Shown here one piece after another: positions 45,254 through 53,032 of a DNA stretch of 64,000 nucleotides; within the stretch, counting starts at the first letter, position 1, and every line of letters starts with the position of its first letter. The DNA is from Cyclobacteriaceae bacterium (lineage in GTDB: Bacteria > Bacteroidota > Bacteroidia > Cytophagales > Cyclobacteriaceae): the NCBI GenBank assembly GCA_019638235.1, contig JAHBUE010000001.1, positions 1,660,492-1,724,491 on the forward strand, given 5' to 3'. Below the pieces are notes generated by a model. It was not told where the DNA came from. It ran no database searches and saw nothing but the letters and a program-made list of their open reading frames with translations. A program made the position numbers and the translations under genes.

Positions 45254-45358
45254 AGCCTCACCCATCTGCGGTCGCGCTTACCGAAAGCCCGAATCGCCCT
45301 CTCCGGTGGAGAGGGCAGCACGACATGTGCTACCGCAGTTGCTTAGATGGGTGAGGCT
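45254..45358. repeat. 105-bp nested palindromic element
   Basis: Perfect 14-bp inverted repeat AGCCTCACCCATCT (45254-45267) / AGATGGGTGAGGCT (45345-45358), an inner TGCGGT/ACCGCA, and an innermost hairpin CCCTCTCC-GGT-GGAGAGGG (45297-45315). The innermost hairpin resembles the palindrome inside argF' (51270-51290). It sits after the TRIC gene and before the arginine operon leader and could end TRIC transcription. Confidence 0.7.
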
Positions 45359-45402
45359 ACTAACCCCCGTTAGGCAGATTTTTTTATTTCCTTGAAAAAA
45401 AG

Positions 45403-45436
45403 TTGTCCGTTTCTAAAAATATATCGTATACATTTG
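45403..45436 (+). promoter_or_regulatory. arginine operon promoter
   Basis: TTG at 45403-45405 and TACATTTG at 45429-45436 with a 23-nt spacer, a full match to the TTG/TAnnTTTG promoter. Transcription should begin near 45442, leaving a leader of about 340 nt before the first gene at 45786, unusually long for this chromosome. Confidence 0.7.
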
Positions 45437-45503
45437 CACTAAGTTTTAAACAAATAACTGCATGATTTTTATCTAACGTTTCACTTAACCGTAACGAAAG
45501 AAA

Positions 45504-45632
45504 TTGAAAACGACCATCACCACGACAAAAGCAGCCACGGCCGCTTTTCAACCTTCCAGAACATTCTTGTTCTCTACCCCTGCCTGTATGGTGACCAGGC
45601 GATGCCGACCTACGCGCTTTGTGCGTATCTGA
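45504..45632 (+). CDS. arginine-rich leader peptide (candidate)
   Basis: A short frame ending TGA at 45630-45632 carries five Arg codons in its last 12 residues (AGG CGA . CGA . . CGC . . CGT, peptide TRRCRPTRFVRI). It can start at TTG 45504 (42 residues, MKTTITTTKAATAAF...) or, more simply, at ATG 45588 (14 residues, MVTRRCRPTRFVRI). No Shine-Dalgarno is evident, as in most genes here. Location between the operon promoter and a terminator-like hairpin, and the Arg codon cluster, fit a transcription-attenuation leader peptide. Not proven to be translated. Confidence 0.6.
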   Translation: MKTTITTTKAATAAFQPSRTFLFSTPACMVTRRCRPTRFVRI

Positions 45633-45666
45633 TACCGTAAGCCCGATTTTATTGGCAAACCACATT

Positions 45667-45718
45667 CCTATGCAGCATAGGGTGTGTACTTGATGCAAAC
45701 ACTGCATCCCCCTTTTTT
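45667..45718 (+). promoter_or_regulatory. attenuator hairpins of the arginine operon
   Basis: Three stems compete. Stem 1 CCTATG/CATAGG (45667-45672 with 45676-45681). Stem 2, antiterminator-like, ATGCAG (45670-45675) with CTGCAT (45702-45707), plus GTGT/ACAC inside. Stem 3, terminator-like, GATGCA (45692-45697) with TGCATC (45703-45708), followed by CCCC and TTTTTT (45713-45718). Stem 2 excludes both others. A ribosome stalled on the Arg codons 50-60 nt upstream could tip the balance. The T-run begins 4 nt after the stem, so the terminator is weaker than textbook ones. Confidence 0.55.
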
Positions 45719-45739
45719 AAATTTTACTAACACTGTCTT

Positions 45740-45758
45740 GATACACGCTACGTGTATC
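45740..45758 (+). promoter_or_regulatory. hairpin upstream of first arginine gene
   Basis: Perfect 8-bp stem GATACACG/CGTGTATC with a CTA loop, 27 nt before the ATG at 45786; a smaller palindrome ATCGTaACGAT follows at 45773-45783, directly before the start. Either could be a binding site or an RNA fold influencing translation; undetermined. Confidence 0.4.
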
Positions 45759-45785
45759 CGGACGTAATCCATATCGTAACGATAC

Positions 45786-46559
45786 ATGGAAAATAACAAC
45801 ATTATCGTCAGGCTGGCCACAGCAGACGACAAACAGTACGCAACTACCATTACGCAGGAAATGGAAGAATCCGCGAAAGCGCGCGGAACCGGTATCGCTC
45901 AACGCTCGCCCGAATACATCGAAAAGAAAATGGACGAGGGCAAGGCTGTTATTGCCGTTACAACAGACGGCACATGGGTAGGCTTTTGCTACATCGAAGC
46001 GTGGCAGCACGAGAAATACGTTGCTAACTCGGGGCTTATTGTGTCGCTACAATTCCGTAAAACCGGTGTGGCTACCGACATCAAGCGAAAGATTTTTGAA
46101 TTGTCGCGGAAGAAATATCCTGAAGCAAAAATTTTCGGGCTTACTACCGGCCTTGCCGTGATGAAGATAAACTCCGATTTAGGGTACGAACCGGTAACGT
46201 ATTCGGAACTAACCAACGATGAGGAGTTCTGGAAAGGATGCCGGAGTTGCGTGAACTTTGAAATTTTGCAACGCAAGAACCGCACAAACTGCATGTGTAC
46301 GGCCATGCTGTTCGACCCGGCCGAGGTGAAGATGCAAGCTGCACAACCGCTACCGTTCGTTAAGTTGCAAACGGTGGTAACACCGGCAGGCAAATTAAAG
46401 CGTAAACGCAGGCGCAGGTTTAAAGGCAACTTTAAATTGTTTGAACGCTGGATGAGATTTAAGCAGCATGTGCTGTTGCGTTCGCGCAATAAGAATAATG
46501 GCCTTGGTAACGGTGAGCCGAACAAACGAAATTCTATTTTAAGTTTTTTCTTTTGGTAA
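45786..46559 (+). CDS. GNAT N-acyltransferase of the arginine operon (glutamate acyltransferase candidate)
   Basis: 257 residues. GNAT fold: VRLATADDKQYATTITQEM, then acetyl-CoA loop VSLQFRKTGVATDIKRKI (Q/RxxGxxx) at about 88-105. The C-terminal ~60 residues are strongly basic (GKLKRKRRRRFKGNFK). It stands first in the operon, where the initial step, N-acylation of glutamate, is otherwise unassigned, so acetyl- or succinylglutamate synthase is the natural inference. The basic tail is unusual for an enzyme and might contact RNA or DNA. One base separates its stop from argG. Confidence 0.7.
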   Translation: MENNNIIVRLATADDKQYATTITQEMEESAKARGTGIAQRSPEYIEKKMDEGKAVIAVTTDGTWVGFCYIEAWQHEKYVANSGLIVSLQFRKTGVATDIKRKIFELSRKKYPEAKIFGLTTGLAVMKINSDLGYEPVTYSELTNDEEFWKGCRSCVNFEILQRKNRTNCMCTAMLFDPAEVKMQAAQPLPFVKLQTVVTPAGKLKRKRRRRFKGNFKLFERWMRFKQHVLLRSRNKNNGLGNGEPNKRNSILSFFFW

Positions 46560-46560
46560 G

Positions 46561-47763
46561 ATGAAAAAGAAAGTTGTTTTAGCCTTTAGCGGAGGATTGG
46601 ACACCTCGTATTGTGTAAAATACCTGAGCGAAGAAAAAGGCTATGAAGTACATACCATTACCATCAACACCGGTGGGTTTAACGCGGCCGAAGTAAATGC
46701 GATTGAAACACGCGCAAAAAACTTAGGCGTGGCTTCGCACACTACGGTAGATGAAACCAAAAACTATTACGATACCGTAATCCGTTACCTCGTTTATGGT
46801 AATGTGTTGAAGAACAATACCTATCCGTTGAGCGTAAGTGCCGAACGAATGTCGCAGGCGTTGGCAACGGCCAACTATGCCAAAAAACTGAAAGCCGATG
46901 CCGTTGCGCACGGCAGTACAGGTGCGGGCAACGACCAGGTTCGGTTCGATATGATCCTGAACATCTTGTTGCCGGGTGTTGAAATTATTACACCTATCCG
47001 CGACATGAAACTTTCGCGTGAGCAGGAAATCGAATACCTGAAATCGAAAAGTGTGGTGTATGATTTCAAGAAAGCGATTTACTCTATTAATAAAGGTATT
47101 TGGGGTACATCCGTTGGTGGAAAAGAAACATTGAAGTCGTTGGGTACGTTGCCGGAAGAAGCCTGGCCTACACAAGTAACCAAAACCGGAAGCGAAACGG
47201 TAAAGTTAGTGTTTGAAAAAGGCGAGCTAAAAAAAATCAACAGTCAGTCGTTTGCGCACCCTACTGAGGCGATTCAGTATTTGCAATCCATTGCCGGAGC
47301 GTACGGTGTTGGCCGCGACATTCACGTGGGCGATACCATTATCGGTATCAAAGGCCGCGTGGGCTTTGAAGCCGCAGCGCCTGTCGTTATTATTAAGGCA
47401 CATCATGCGTTGGAAAAACACGTGCTCACCAAATGGCAGTTAAGTTGGAAAGACCAGCTTGCGCAGTTTTATGGAAACTGGCTGCACGAAGGTCAGTATT
47501 TAGATCCGGTAATGCGCGACATGGAAGCGTACTTAACCAGTGCGCAGCAAAACGTGACAGGCGAAGTTACGGTTGAATTGCACCCGTACCGTTTCCATGT
47601 GGTAGGTATTGAATCGAAATATGATTTGATGTCATCGAAGTTTGGAAAATACGGTGAAGAAAATTTAGGTTGGTCGGCCGATGATGTGAAAGGCTTTACA
47701 AAAATTTTCGGAAACCAAACGGCAATTTATCATCAGGTGAAGGAAGAAGCAGATAAAAAATAA
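46561..47763 (+). CDS. argG: argininosuccinate synthase
   Basis: 400 residues. Joins citrulline and aspartate using ATP. The N-terminal P-loop AFSGGLDTSYCVKYL is at 8-22; HGSTGAGNDQVRFD and the C-terminal FGKYGEENLGWSADD follow. It starts 1 nt after the GNAT gene and is followed by a palindromic repeat and argC. Confidence 0.97.
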   Translation: MKKKVVLAFSGGLDTSYCVKYLSEEKGYEVHTITINTGGFNAAEVNAIETRAKNLGVASHTTVDETKNYYDTVIRYLVYGNVLKNNTYPLSVSAERMSQALATANYAKKLKADAVAHGSTGAGNDQVRFDMILNILLPGVEIITPIRDMKLSREQEIEYLKSKSVVYDFKKAIYSINKGIWGTSVGGKETLKSLGTLPEEAWPTQVTKTGSETVKLVFEKGELKKINSQSFAHPTEAIQYLQSIAGAYGVGRDIHVGDTIIGIKGRVGFEAAAPVVIIKAHHALEKHVLTKWQLSWKDQLAQFYGNWLHEGQYLDPVMRDMEAYLTSAQQNVTGEVTVELHPYRFHVVGIESKYDLMSSKFGKYGEENLGWSADDVKGFTKIFGNQTAIYHQVKEEADKK

Positions 47764-47820
47764 ACCGCAAAGACGCAAAGGACGCTGAGTAAACTTTGTG
47801 AACTCTGTGTTCTCTGCGGT
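47764..47820. repeat. 57-bp palindromic repeat inside the arginine operon
   Basis: ACCGCaaagacgcaaagg at the left and ctctgtgttctctGCGGT at the right form an imperfect stem. It begins on the argG stop and ends 11 nt before argC. Its ends resemble 37080-37173, a small dispersed family. In the transcript it could stabilise or process the mRNA between the two genes. Confidence 0.6.
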
Positions 47821-47831
47821 AAAAAAATAAA

Positions 47832-48803
47832 ATGAGAAATATTAAAGCAGGAATAGTCGGAGGTGCAGGATATACAGGCGGGGAAACAATCCGGTTGCTT
47901 ATCAATCACCCAAACGTTGAATTAACATTCGTGCATAGCCGCAGTAATGCAGGTAATTTGCTGTTGGATGTACATGCTGATTTGGCAGGTGAAACCGAAT
48001 TGAAGTTTACCGATACGTTACAACCGGTCGATGTTATTTTCTTGTGCTTAGGACATGGCGAAAGCAAAAAGTTTTTGCTGGAAAATTCCATTGCCGACTC
48101 AACCGCAGTGATTGATCTCAGTCAGGATTTTCGGTTAGGCGACTCCTTACCCGGAAGAACATTTGTATATGGATTGCCGGAACTGAATAAAGAAGCGATT
48201 CAACAAACAAAAAACTTAGCGAACCCCGGTTGTTTTGCTACTGCGATTGAGTTGGGCTTGCTTCCGTTAGCAAAACCTGGTTTACTGAAAGAGGTTTATA
48301 CTACGGGTATTACTGGCGCTACCGGTGCCGGGCAAAAATTGCAAAACACGATGCACATAAACTGGCGTGCGAATAATATCTCGGCATACAAAACGCTAAC
48401 ACATCAGCACATAAAAGAGATTACACAATCTGTAAAACAGATACAACCCGGTTTTTCGGGCGCGATTAACTTTGTGCCGTGGCGTGGCGATTTTACGCGC
48501 GGTATTTTTGTGAGTTCCATTGTTGAAACGGATAAGCCGTTGGATGAATTGAAAAAAATCTATCGTGATTTTTATCACGGTCAGCCGTTTACGATTGTGT
48601 CGGACGCCACGCTTGACCTGAAACAGGTAGTGAACACCAATAAGTGTATCATTAATCTTGAGAAAGAAGGAAATAAATTGGTGGTACACTCGGCCATTGA
48701 TAATTTATTAAAAGGCGCAAGCGGACAGGCCGTTCAGAACATGAACATCATGTTTGGATTTGATGAGCGTGCCGGTCTTCGATTGAAAGCAACGGTATTT
48801 TAA
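47832..48803 (+). CDS. argC: N-acetyl-gamma-glutamyl-phosphate reductase
   Basis: 323 residues. Reduces acylglutamyl phosphate with NADPH. Nucleotide-binding VGGAGYTGGETIRLL at 8-22 and the catalytic Cys in NPGCFATAIELGLLPL near 135; HQHIKEITQSV and SGQAVQNMNIMFGF at the C-terminus are conserved. It may accept N-acetyl or N-succinyl substrates depending on the pathway. Follows argG after a palindrome. Confidence 0.96.
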   Translation: MRNIKAGIVGGAGYTGGETIRLLINHPNVELTFVHSRSNAGNLLLDVHADLAGETELKFTDTLQPVDVIFLCLGHGESKKFLLENSIADSTAVIDLSQDFRLGDSLPGRTFVYGLPELNKEAIQQTKNLANPGCFATAIELGLLPLAKPGLLKEVYTTGITGATGAGQKLQNTMHINWRANNISAYKTLTHQHIKEITQSVKQIQPGFSGAINFVPWRGDFTRGIFVSSIVETDKPLDELKKIYRDFYHGQPFTIVSDATLDLKQVVNTNKCIINLEKEGNKLVVHSAIDNLLKGASGQAVQNMNIMFGFDERAGLRLKATVF

Positions 48804-48812
48804 ACTTACGTT

Positions 48813-49619
48813 ATGGCAGCAAAAAAAATAGCCGTATTGGGCGGTGGTAACCTCGGTATCGCTATCGCGAAAGGTATAGTTAATGCCGGGCAGGCTTCTG
48901 CCTCCGATATAATTATTACGCGAAGAAACATTGTAAAGATTACCCGACTGAAAAAAGAAAAATTTGTACTCACTACCGATAATGTAGCGGCTGTTCGTGA
49001 AGCCTCTATTATTATGTTGTGTGTACAACCCAAACAACTTGCCGGATTGTTGGCGGAAATTGGTTCGACACTTCAGGCGAAGAAACACATTTTGGTATCG
49101 ACTATTACCGGTGTTGCAATTGATGAAATCACTTCGCAATTAGGTAAACCTGTACCGGTAGTGCGGGCAATACCCAACACCGCGATTGCCATTGGCGCTT
49201 CTATGACGTGCATCTGCACGAAAGATGCAACCGACAAACAATTAAGTGATATTAGAAAACTGTTTGATGCGCTGGGCGAAACGCTCATCATCGAAGAGCA
49301 TTTGATGAAAGCAGCAACCGTGCTGGCGGCCAGCGGTATTGCATTTTTTATGCGCTACCTGCGCGCGGCTACGCAAGGCGGTATTCAGTTAGGGTTCGAT
49401 GCGGAAGAGTCGCAGTTGATTGCCGCGCAAACTGCCAAAGGCGCAGCGTTGCTCTTAGCTGCAAACGATTCGCACCCCGAACTGGAAATTGATAAAGTAA
49501 CAACACCGCAGGGATGCACCATTGCCGGATTAAATGAAATGGAACACCAGGGTCTTAGCTCGGCTTTGATAAAAGGCATTGTGACTTCGTTTGATAAGAT
49601 TAATAGTATTAAAAAGTAA
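48813..49619 (+). CDS. proC: pyrroline-5-carboxylate reductase
   Basis: 268 residues. Makes proline from P5C with NAD(P)H. Rossmann start IAVLGGGNLGIAIAKGIV, RAIPNTAIAIGASMT, and TTPQGCTIAGLNEMEHQGL are all characteristic. Placement inside the arginine operon links proline and arginine synthesis through shared glutamate-derived precursors; this arrangement is common in Bacteroidota. Confidence 0.96.
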   Translation: MAAKKIAVLGGGNLGIAIAKGIVNAGQASASDIIITRRNIVKITRLKKEKFVLTTDNVAAVREASIIMLCVQPKQLAGLLAEIGSTLQAKKHILVSTITGVAIDEITSQLGKPVPVVRAIPNTAIAIGASMTCICTKDATDKQLSDIRKLFDALGETLIIEEHLMKAATVLAASGIAFFMRYLRAATQGGIQLGFDAEESQLIAAQTAKGAALLLAANDSHPELEIDKVTTPQGCTIAGLNEMEHQGLSSALIKGIVTSFDKINSIKK

Positions 49620-49661
49620 TGTTTGCCTAACAACAGACAACCATTAACTAACAACTGAATC

Positions 49662-50783
49662 ATGAAACTATTTGACGTATATCCGCTCTTCAACATCACA
49701 CCGGTAAAAGCGAAAGGCTCGTGGGTGTGGAACGATAAGGGTGAAAAGTATCTCGATTTATACGGAGGTCATGCGGTAATTTCAATCGGGCACTCGCATC
49801 CTGAATATATAAGAGCATTAACGAATCAGTTGAACAACATTTCCTTTTATTCAAACAGCGTTCAAAATCCGTTACAACAGCAACTCGCTGAAAAACTTGG
49901 TGAGGTATCGGGTTATCCGGATTACCAGCTGTTCTTGTGCAACTCCGGTGCAGAGGCAAACGAGAACGCGCTGAAACTTGCTTCGTTTGAAACGAACAGA
50001 AAAAAAATTATCGCGTTTAAAAAAGCATTTCACGGTCGTACGTCAGGCGCGGTAGCGGCAACCGACAATCCTAAAATTGTGGCTCCGTTTAATACGGGTC
50101 ACGAAATTGTGTTTGTACCGCTCAATGATGAAACAGCATTTACCGCTGCGCTTGATAAAGATGTTGCCGCTGTTATTATCGAAGGCATTCAGGGCGTGGG
50201 TGGCATTCAACTCCCGGACGATTCATTTTTACAATCCCTGAAAGAGAAATGCAATGCGAATGGTTCGTTGCTAATTTTAGATGAAATACAATCGGGTTAC
50301 GGGCGTACCGGTAAATTTTTTGCACATCGGTATGCAGGTATTCAGCCCCACATCATTACAACAGCCAAAGGCATGGGTAACGGCTTTCCGGTGGGTGGTG
50401 TTTTAATTCATCCCGACATTAAACCGTGGAGTGGTATGCTTGGTACAACTTTTGGCGGTAATTATTTATCGAGTGTGGCGTGTTTGGCGGTGTTGGATGT
50501 GATGCAGGAAGAGAAACTGATTGACAATGCCGCTGCATTGGGTGCATACGCGATAGAAGAACTAAAAAAAATCCCTGCGATACAAAATGTTCGCGGTCGC
50601 GGATTAATGATTGGGTTTGATTTACCTGAAGATAAAAGCACGGTGCGTGCCGACCTGTTAACAAAACATCGCATTTTTACAGGCGAAGCGAAACCGAATG
50701 TAATCCGATTGTTGCCTTCGTTAGCCGTATCGAAAGATGAGATAGATATTTTTTTAACCGCATTGAAAGAGGAATTGCAATGA
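49662..50783 (+). CDS. argD: acetylornithine/succinylornithine aminotransferase
   Basis: 373 residues, a class III PLP aminotransferase: GGHAVISIGHSHPE, FCNSGAEANENALKLA, DEIQSGYGRTGKFFAHR and the PLP Lys in TAKGMGNGFPVGG. Transaminates N-acylglutamate semialdehyde with glutamate. The stop overlaps argF' by 4 nt (ATGA). Confidence 0.95.
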   Translation: MKLFDVYPLFNITPVKAKGSWVWNDKGEKYLDLYGGHAVISIGHSHPEYIRALTNQLNNISFYSNSVQNPLQQQLAEKLGEVSGYPDYQLFLCNSGAEANENALKLASFETNRKKIIAFKKAFHGRTSGAVAATDNPKIVAPFNTGHEIVFVPLNDETAFTAALDKDVAAVIIEGIQGVGGIQLPDDSFLQSLKEKCNANGSLLILDEIQSGYGRTGKFFAHRYAGIQPHIITTAKGMGNGFPVGGVLIHPDIKPWSGMLGTTFGGNYLSSVACLAVLDVMQEEKLIDNAAALGAYAIEELKKIPAIQNVRGRGLMIGFDLPEDKSTVRADLLTKHRIFTGEAKPNVIRLLPSLAVSKDEIDIFLTALKEELQ

Positions 50784-51790
50784 AGAATTTTTTATCCGTA
50801 GCGGATGTGTCGAACACCAACGAACTTGTGCAAAAAGCATTGGCATATAAAAACAATCCATTGGTTGATAAACACCTTGGTGCAGGTAAGCGCATGGGGC
50901 TTTTGTTTTTGAACCCCAGTATGCGCACGCGGCTGAGTACACAAATCGCGGCCGCTAACTTGGGCATGGAGTGTATTGTGTTTAATGTAGGGCAGGAGGG
51001 CTGGTCGCTGGAGTTTGAAGAGGAGGCCATCATGAGCGGCACTACCGTTGAGCATGTGAAAGATGCAGCACCTGTTCTCGGCAAGTATTTTGATATTCTG
51101 GGTATTCGTACATTCCCCACGCTGAAAGATAAAGCCGAAGATTACAGCGAGTTCTACATCAAACAGTTTGTAAAATATTCCGGTATTCCGGTAGTGAGTT
51201 TAGAAAGTGCAACCGTACATCCGCTTCAAAGTTTAACTGACATCATCACGATTTCTGAAACATGGAACTCCCCTCTCCCCGGGAGAGGGGCAGGGGGTGA
51301 GGTGCGCAGACCAAAAGTCGTACTCACTTGGGCGCCACACATAAAGGCATTGCCGCAATGTGTAGCCAATAGTTTTGCGCAGTGGGTAAATGCATGGGGC
51401 GAAGCCGATTTTGTGATTGCGCACCCTGAAGATTACGAATTGGATAAGAAGTTTACAGGCAATGCCACGATTACGCACGACCAAAATTATGCTTTGCGCG
51501 ATGCCGATTTTGTGTATGTAAAAAACTGGAGCACCTATACCGACTACGGAAAAATTTATAACAACGACCCGAAGTGGATGTTCGACAACGCTAAGTTAGC
51601 GCTCACGAATCAGGCAAAAGTAATGCACTGTTTGCCGGTTCGCAGAAATGTTGAGTTAAGCGATGAAATTTTGGATGGCGCCAACAGCATTGTTACGCAA
51701 CAGGCCGGTAACCGGGTGTGGGCAGCGCAGGCAGTGTTGAGTGAAGTTTTAGAAAATAGTAAGCGGTTTCCTGCTTTTAAAACGATATGA
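50780..51790 (+). CDS. argF': N-acetyl/N-succinylornithine carbamoyltransferase with in-frame palindrome insert
   Basis: 336 residues, about 14 longer than related enzymes. Carbamoyl-phosphate motif SMRTRLST at 47-54, HPLQS and the C-terminal HCLPVRRN. The carbamoyl acceptor is an acylated ornithine, as in Bacteroidota: the position that is Pro in the B. fragilis succinylornithine enzyme and Glu in the Xanthomonas acetylornithine enzyme is Val90 here (TTVEH), so specificity is open. Between ETWN and RRPKVVLTWAPH a stretch (SPLPGRGAGGEVR) is encoded by the palindrome at 51270-51290. Coupled to argD and argB by ATGA overlaps. Confidence 0.9.
   Translation: MKNFLSVADVSNTNELVQKALAYKNNPLVDKHLGAGKRMGLLFLNPSMRTRLSTQIAAANLGMECIVFNVGQEGWSLEFEEEAIMSGTTVEHVKDAAPVLGKYFDILGIRTFPTLKDKAEDYSEFYIKQFVKYSGIPVVSLESATVHPLQSLTDIITISETWNSPLPGRGAGGEVRRPKVVLTWAPHIKALPQCVANSFAQWVNAWGEADFVIAHPEDYELDKKFTGNATITHDQNYALRDADFVYVKNWSTYTDYGKIYNNDPKWMFDNAKLALTNQAKVMHCLPVRRNVELSDEILDGANSIVTQQAGNRVWAAQAVLSEVLENSKRFPAFKTI
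51270..51290. repeat. 21-bp palindrome inserted in argF'
   Basis: CCCCTCTCCC-C-GGGAGAGGGG, a 10-bp stem within the argF' reading frame, followed by CAGGGGGTGAGG. It matches the intergenic hairpin core at 45297-45315. The inserted codons keep the frame and give SPLPGRGAGGEVR in a loop between two conserved blocks. The total insertion is probably about 39-42 nt. Confidence 0.8.
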
Positions 51791-52575
51791 ATAAACTATA
51801 TATCATAAAGATTGGTGGGAATGTTTTGGATAATGAAACTGCACTCAACAGTTTCCTGAAAGATTTCGCGTCCATTAAAGAACCAAAAATATTAATTCAC
51901 GGTGGCGGAAAAATCGCTACGAAGCTGGGCAACCAGTTGGACATTGAATCGAACTATGTAAACGGACGAAGAATTACCGATGCGGCCACACTCGATTTGG
52001 TAACAATGGTGTATGGCGGATTGGTGAATAAACAATTGGTTGCTGCCCTTCAGCAATTACATTGTAATGCCATTGGATTAACCGGGGCGGACGGCAATAT
52101 GCTGAAAGCCGTAAAACGCCCGGTAAAAGACATTGATTATGGTTTTGTAGGCGATATAAAACCAGCCGGTGTAAACACGGTTTTGTTGTACGAATTGCTG
52201 AAGCAAAATACAGTTCCCGTGTTCGCACCGTTAACATACTCCGAAGGCAGTATGCTGAACACCAATGCCGACACCATTGCTTCGGTGTTGGCCGTTGCAA
52301 TGAGTAAGCACTTCAATGTGCGGCTTATTTTCTGTTTCGAAAAAAAAGGCGTGTTGCAAAATGTAAACGACCCCGGTTCGGTAATTACCCATTTACCGAA
52401 AAATTTATACGATAATTATCTTGCGCAAGGTGTTTTTTCCGATGGCATTTTACCGAAATTAGAGAATGCATATTCGGCCATTGAAGCGGGTGTGAAAGAA
52501 GTGTTGATTGGCGATGCGGCAGACCTCACTCACAATATCGGACGGGAAACAAAAGGTACATTGATTACTGGGTAG
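51787..52575 (+). CDS. argB: acetylglutamate (acylglutamate) kinase
   Basis: 262 residues. Phosphorylates N-acylglutamate. IIKIGGNVLD, LIHGGGKIATKLG and the C-terminal GDILPKLENAY, GVKEVLIGDA are characteristic. It lacks the N-terminal helix of arginine-inhibited kinases, so it is probably insensitive to arginine, consistent with transcription attenuation as the main control. A 91-bp gap follows, where the acyl-ornithine part of the operon breaks for an inserted pair of genes. Confidence 0.95.
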   Translation: MNKLYIIKIGGNVLDNETALNSFLKDFASIKEPKILIHGGGKIATKLGNQLDIESNYVNGRRITDAATLDLVTMVYGGLVNKQLVAALQQLHCNAIGLTGADGNMLKAVKRPVKDIDYGFVGDIKPAGVNTVLLYELLKQNTVPVFAPLTYSEGSMLNTNADTIASVLAVAMSKHFNVRLIFCFEKKGVLQNVNDPGSVITHLPKNLYDNYLAQGVFSDGILPKLENAYSAIEAGVKEVLIGDAADLTHNIGRETKGTLITG

Positions 52576-52611
52576 TTGTCGAAAAAAAACACCAAAGAAA
52601 TATTTTATAAA

Positions 52612-52621
52612 AATGTCCAAA
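52612..52621 (+). repeat. direct repeat AATGTCCAAA, left copy
   Basis: Identical 10 bp at 54221-54230, bracketing the DGPF-ECF42 pair. It could be the scar of an insertion or two related promoter parts (TGTCCA resembles the -35 box reported for ECF42 promoters, TGTCGA, from memory). CGGGaatgCCCG follows this copy. Confidence 0.45.
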
Positions 52622-52666
52622 ACGGGAATGCCCGATTGTCTTTGAAGTAAATTAAACCTTTTAAAC

Positions 52667-53032
52667 ATGAAAAAATTCTTATTACTGCTTCACGAAGACA
52701 TCGAGAGAATGAGCAACCTGTCGCCAAAAGAAATGGAAGAATTGGCAAAAGCCCACATGGCGTGGGCTGAAAAATTAGCCGAATCAGGGCATTTTATTTC
52801 GGGTGATGGACTGCAAGAAAAAGGCGTTTTGATTTCGGGGAAGAACAGCGTTATCAAAGACGGCCCGTATATGGAATCTAAAGAGATAGTTGGCGGCTAT
52901 TACCTGCTGCAAGCCGACAATATCGAAACCATTATTGCATTGGCTAAAGATTGTCCTTGTCATATTTGGGGCGGCACAACCGAGATAAGACAAATTATGG
53001 AGATGGAAGATTATGAACAAGCCAACGGCTGA
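52667..53032 (+). CDS. DGPF/YCII-related domain protein
   Basis: 121 residues with DGPYMESKEIVGGYYLLQAD at about 64-83, the DGPF signature of YCII-related dimeric alpha-beta proteins. Such genes are conserved neighbours of ECF42 sigma factors and are presumed targets or partners; the activity is unknown. It overlaps the sigma factor gene by 20 nt, and the local DNA is more AT-rich than argB. Confidence 0.85.
   Translation: MKKFLLLLHEDIERMSNLSPKEMEELAKAHMAWAEKLAESGHFISGDGLQEKGVLISGKNSVIKDGPYMESKEIVGGYYLLQADNIETIIALAKDCPCHIWGGTTEIRQIMEMEDYEQANG

Noticed and set aside
45384..45707. Minus-strand open frame of 107 codons across the arginine leader
   Set aside because: It reads against the promoter, leader peptide and hairpins, has no recognisable domain, and its composition follows from the leader sequence.
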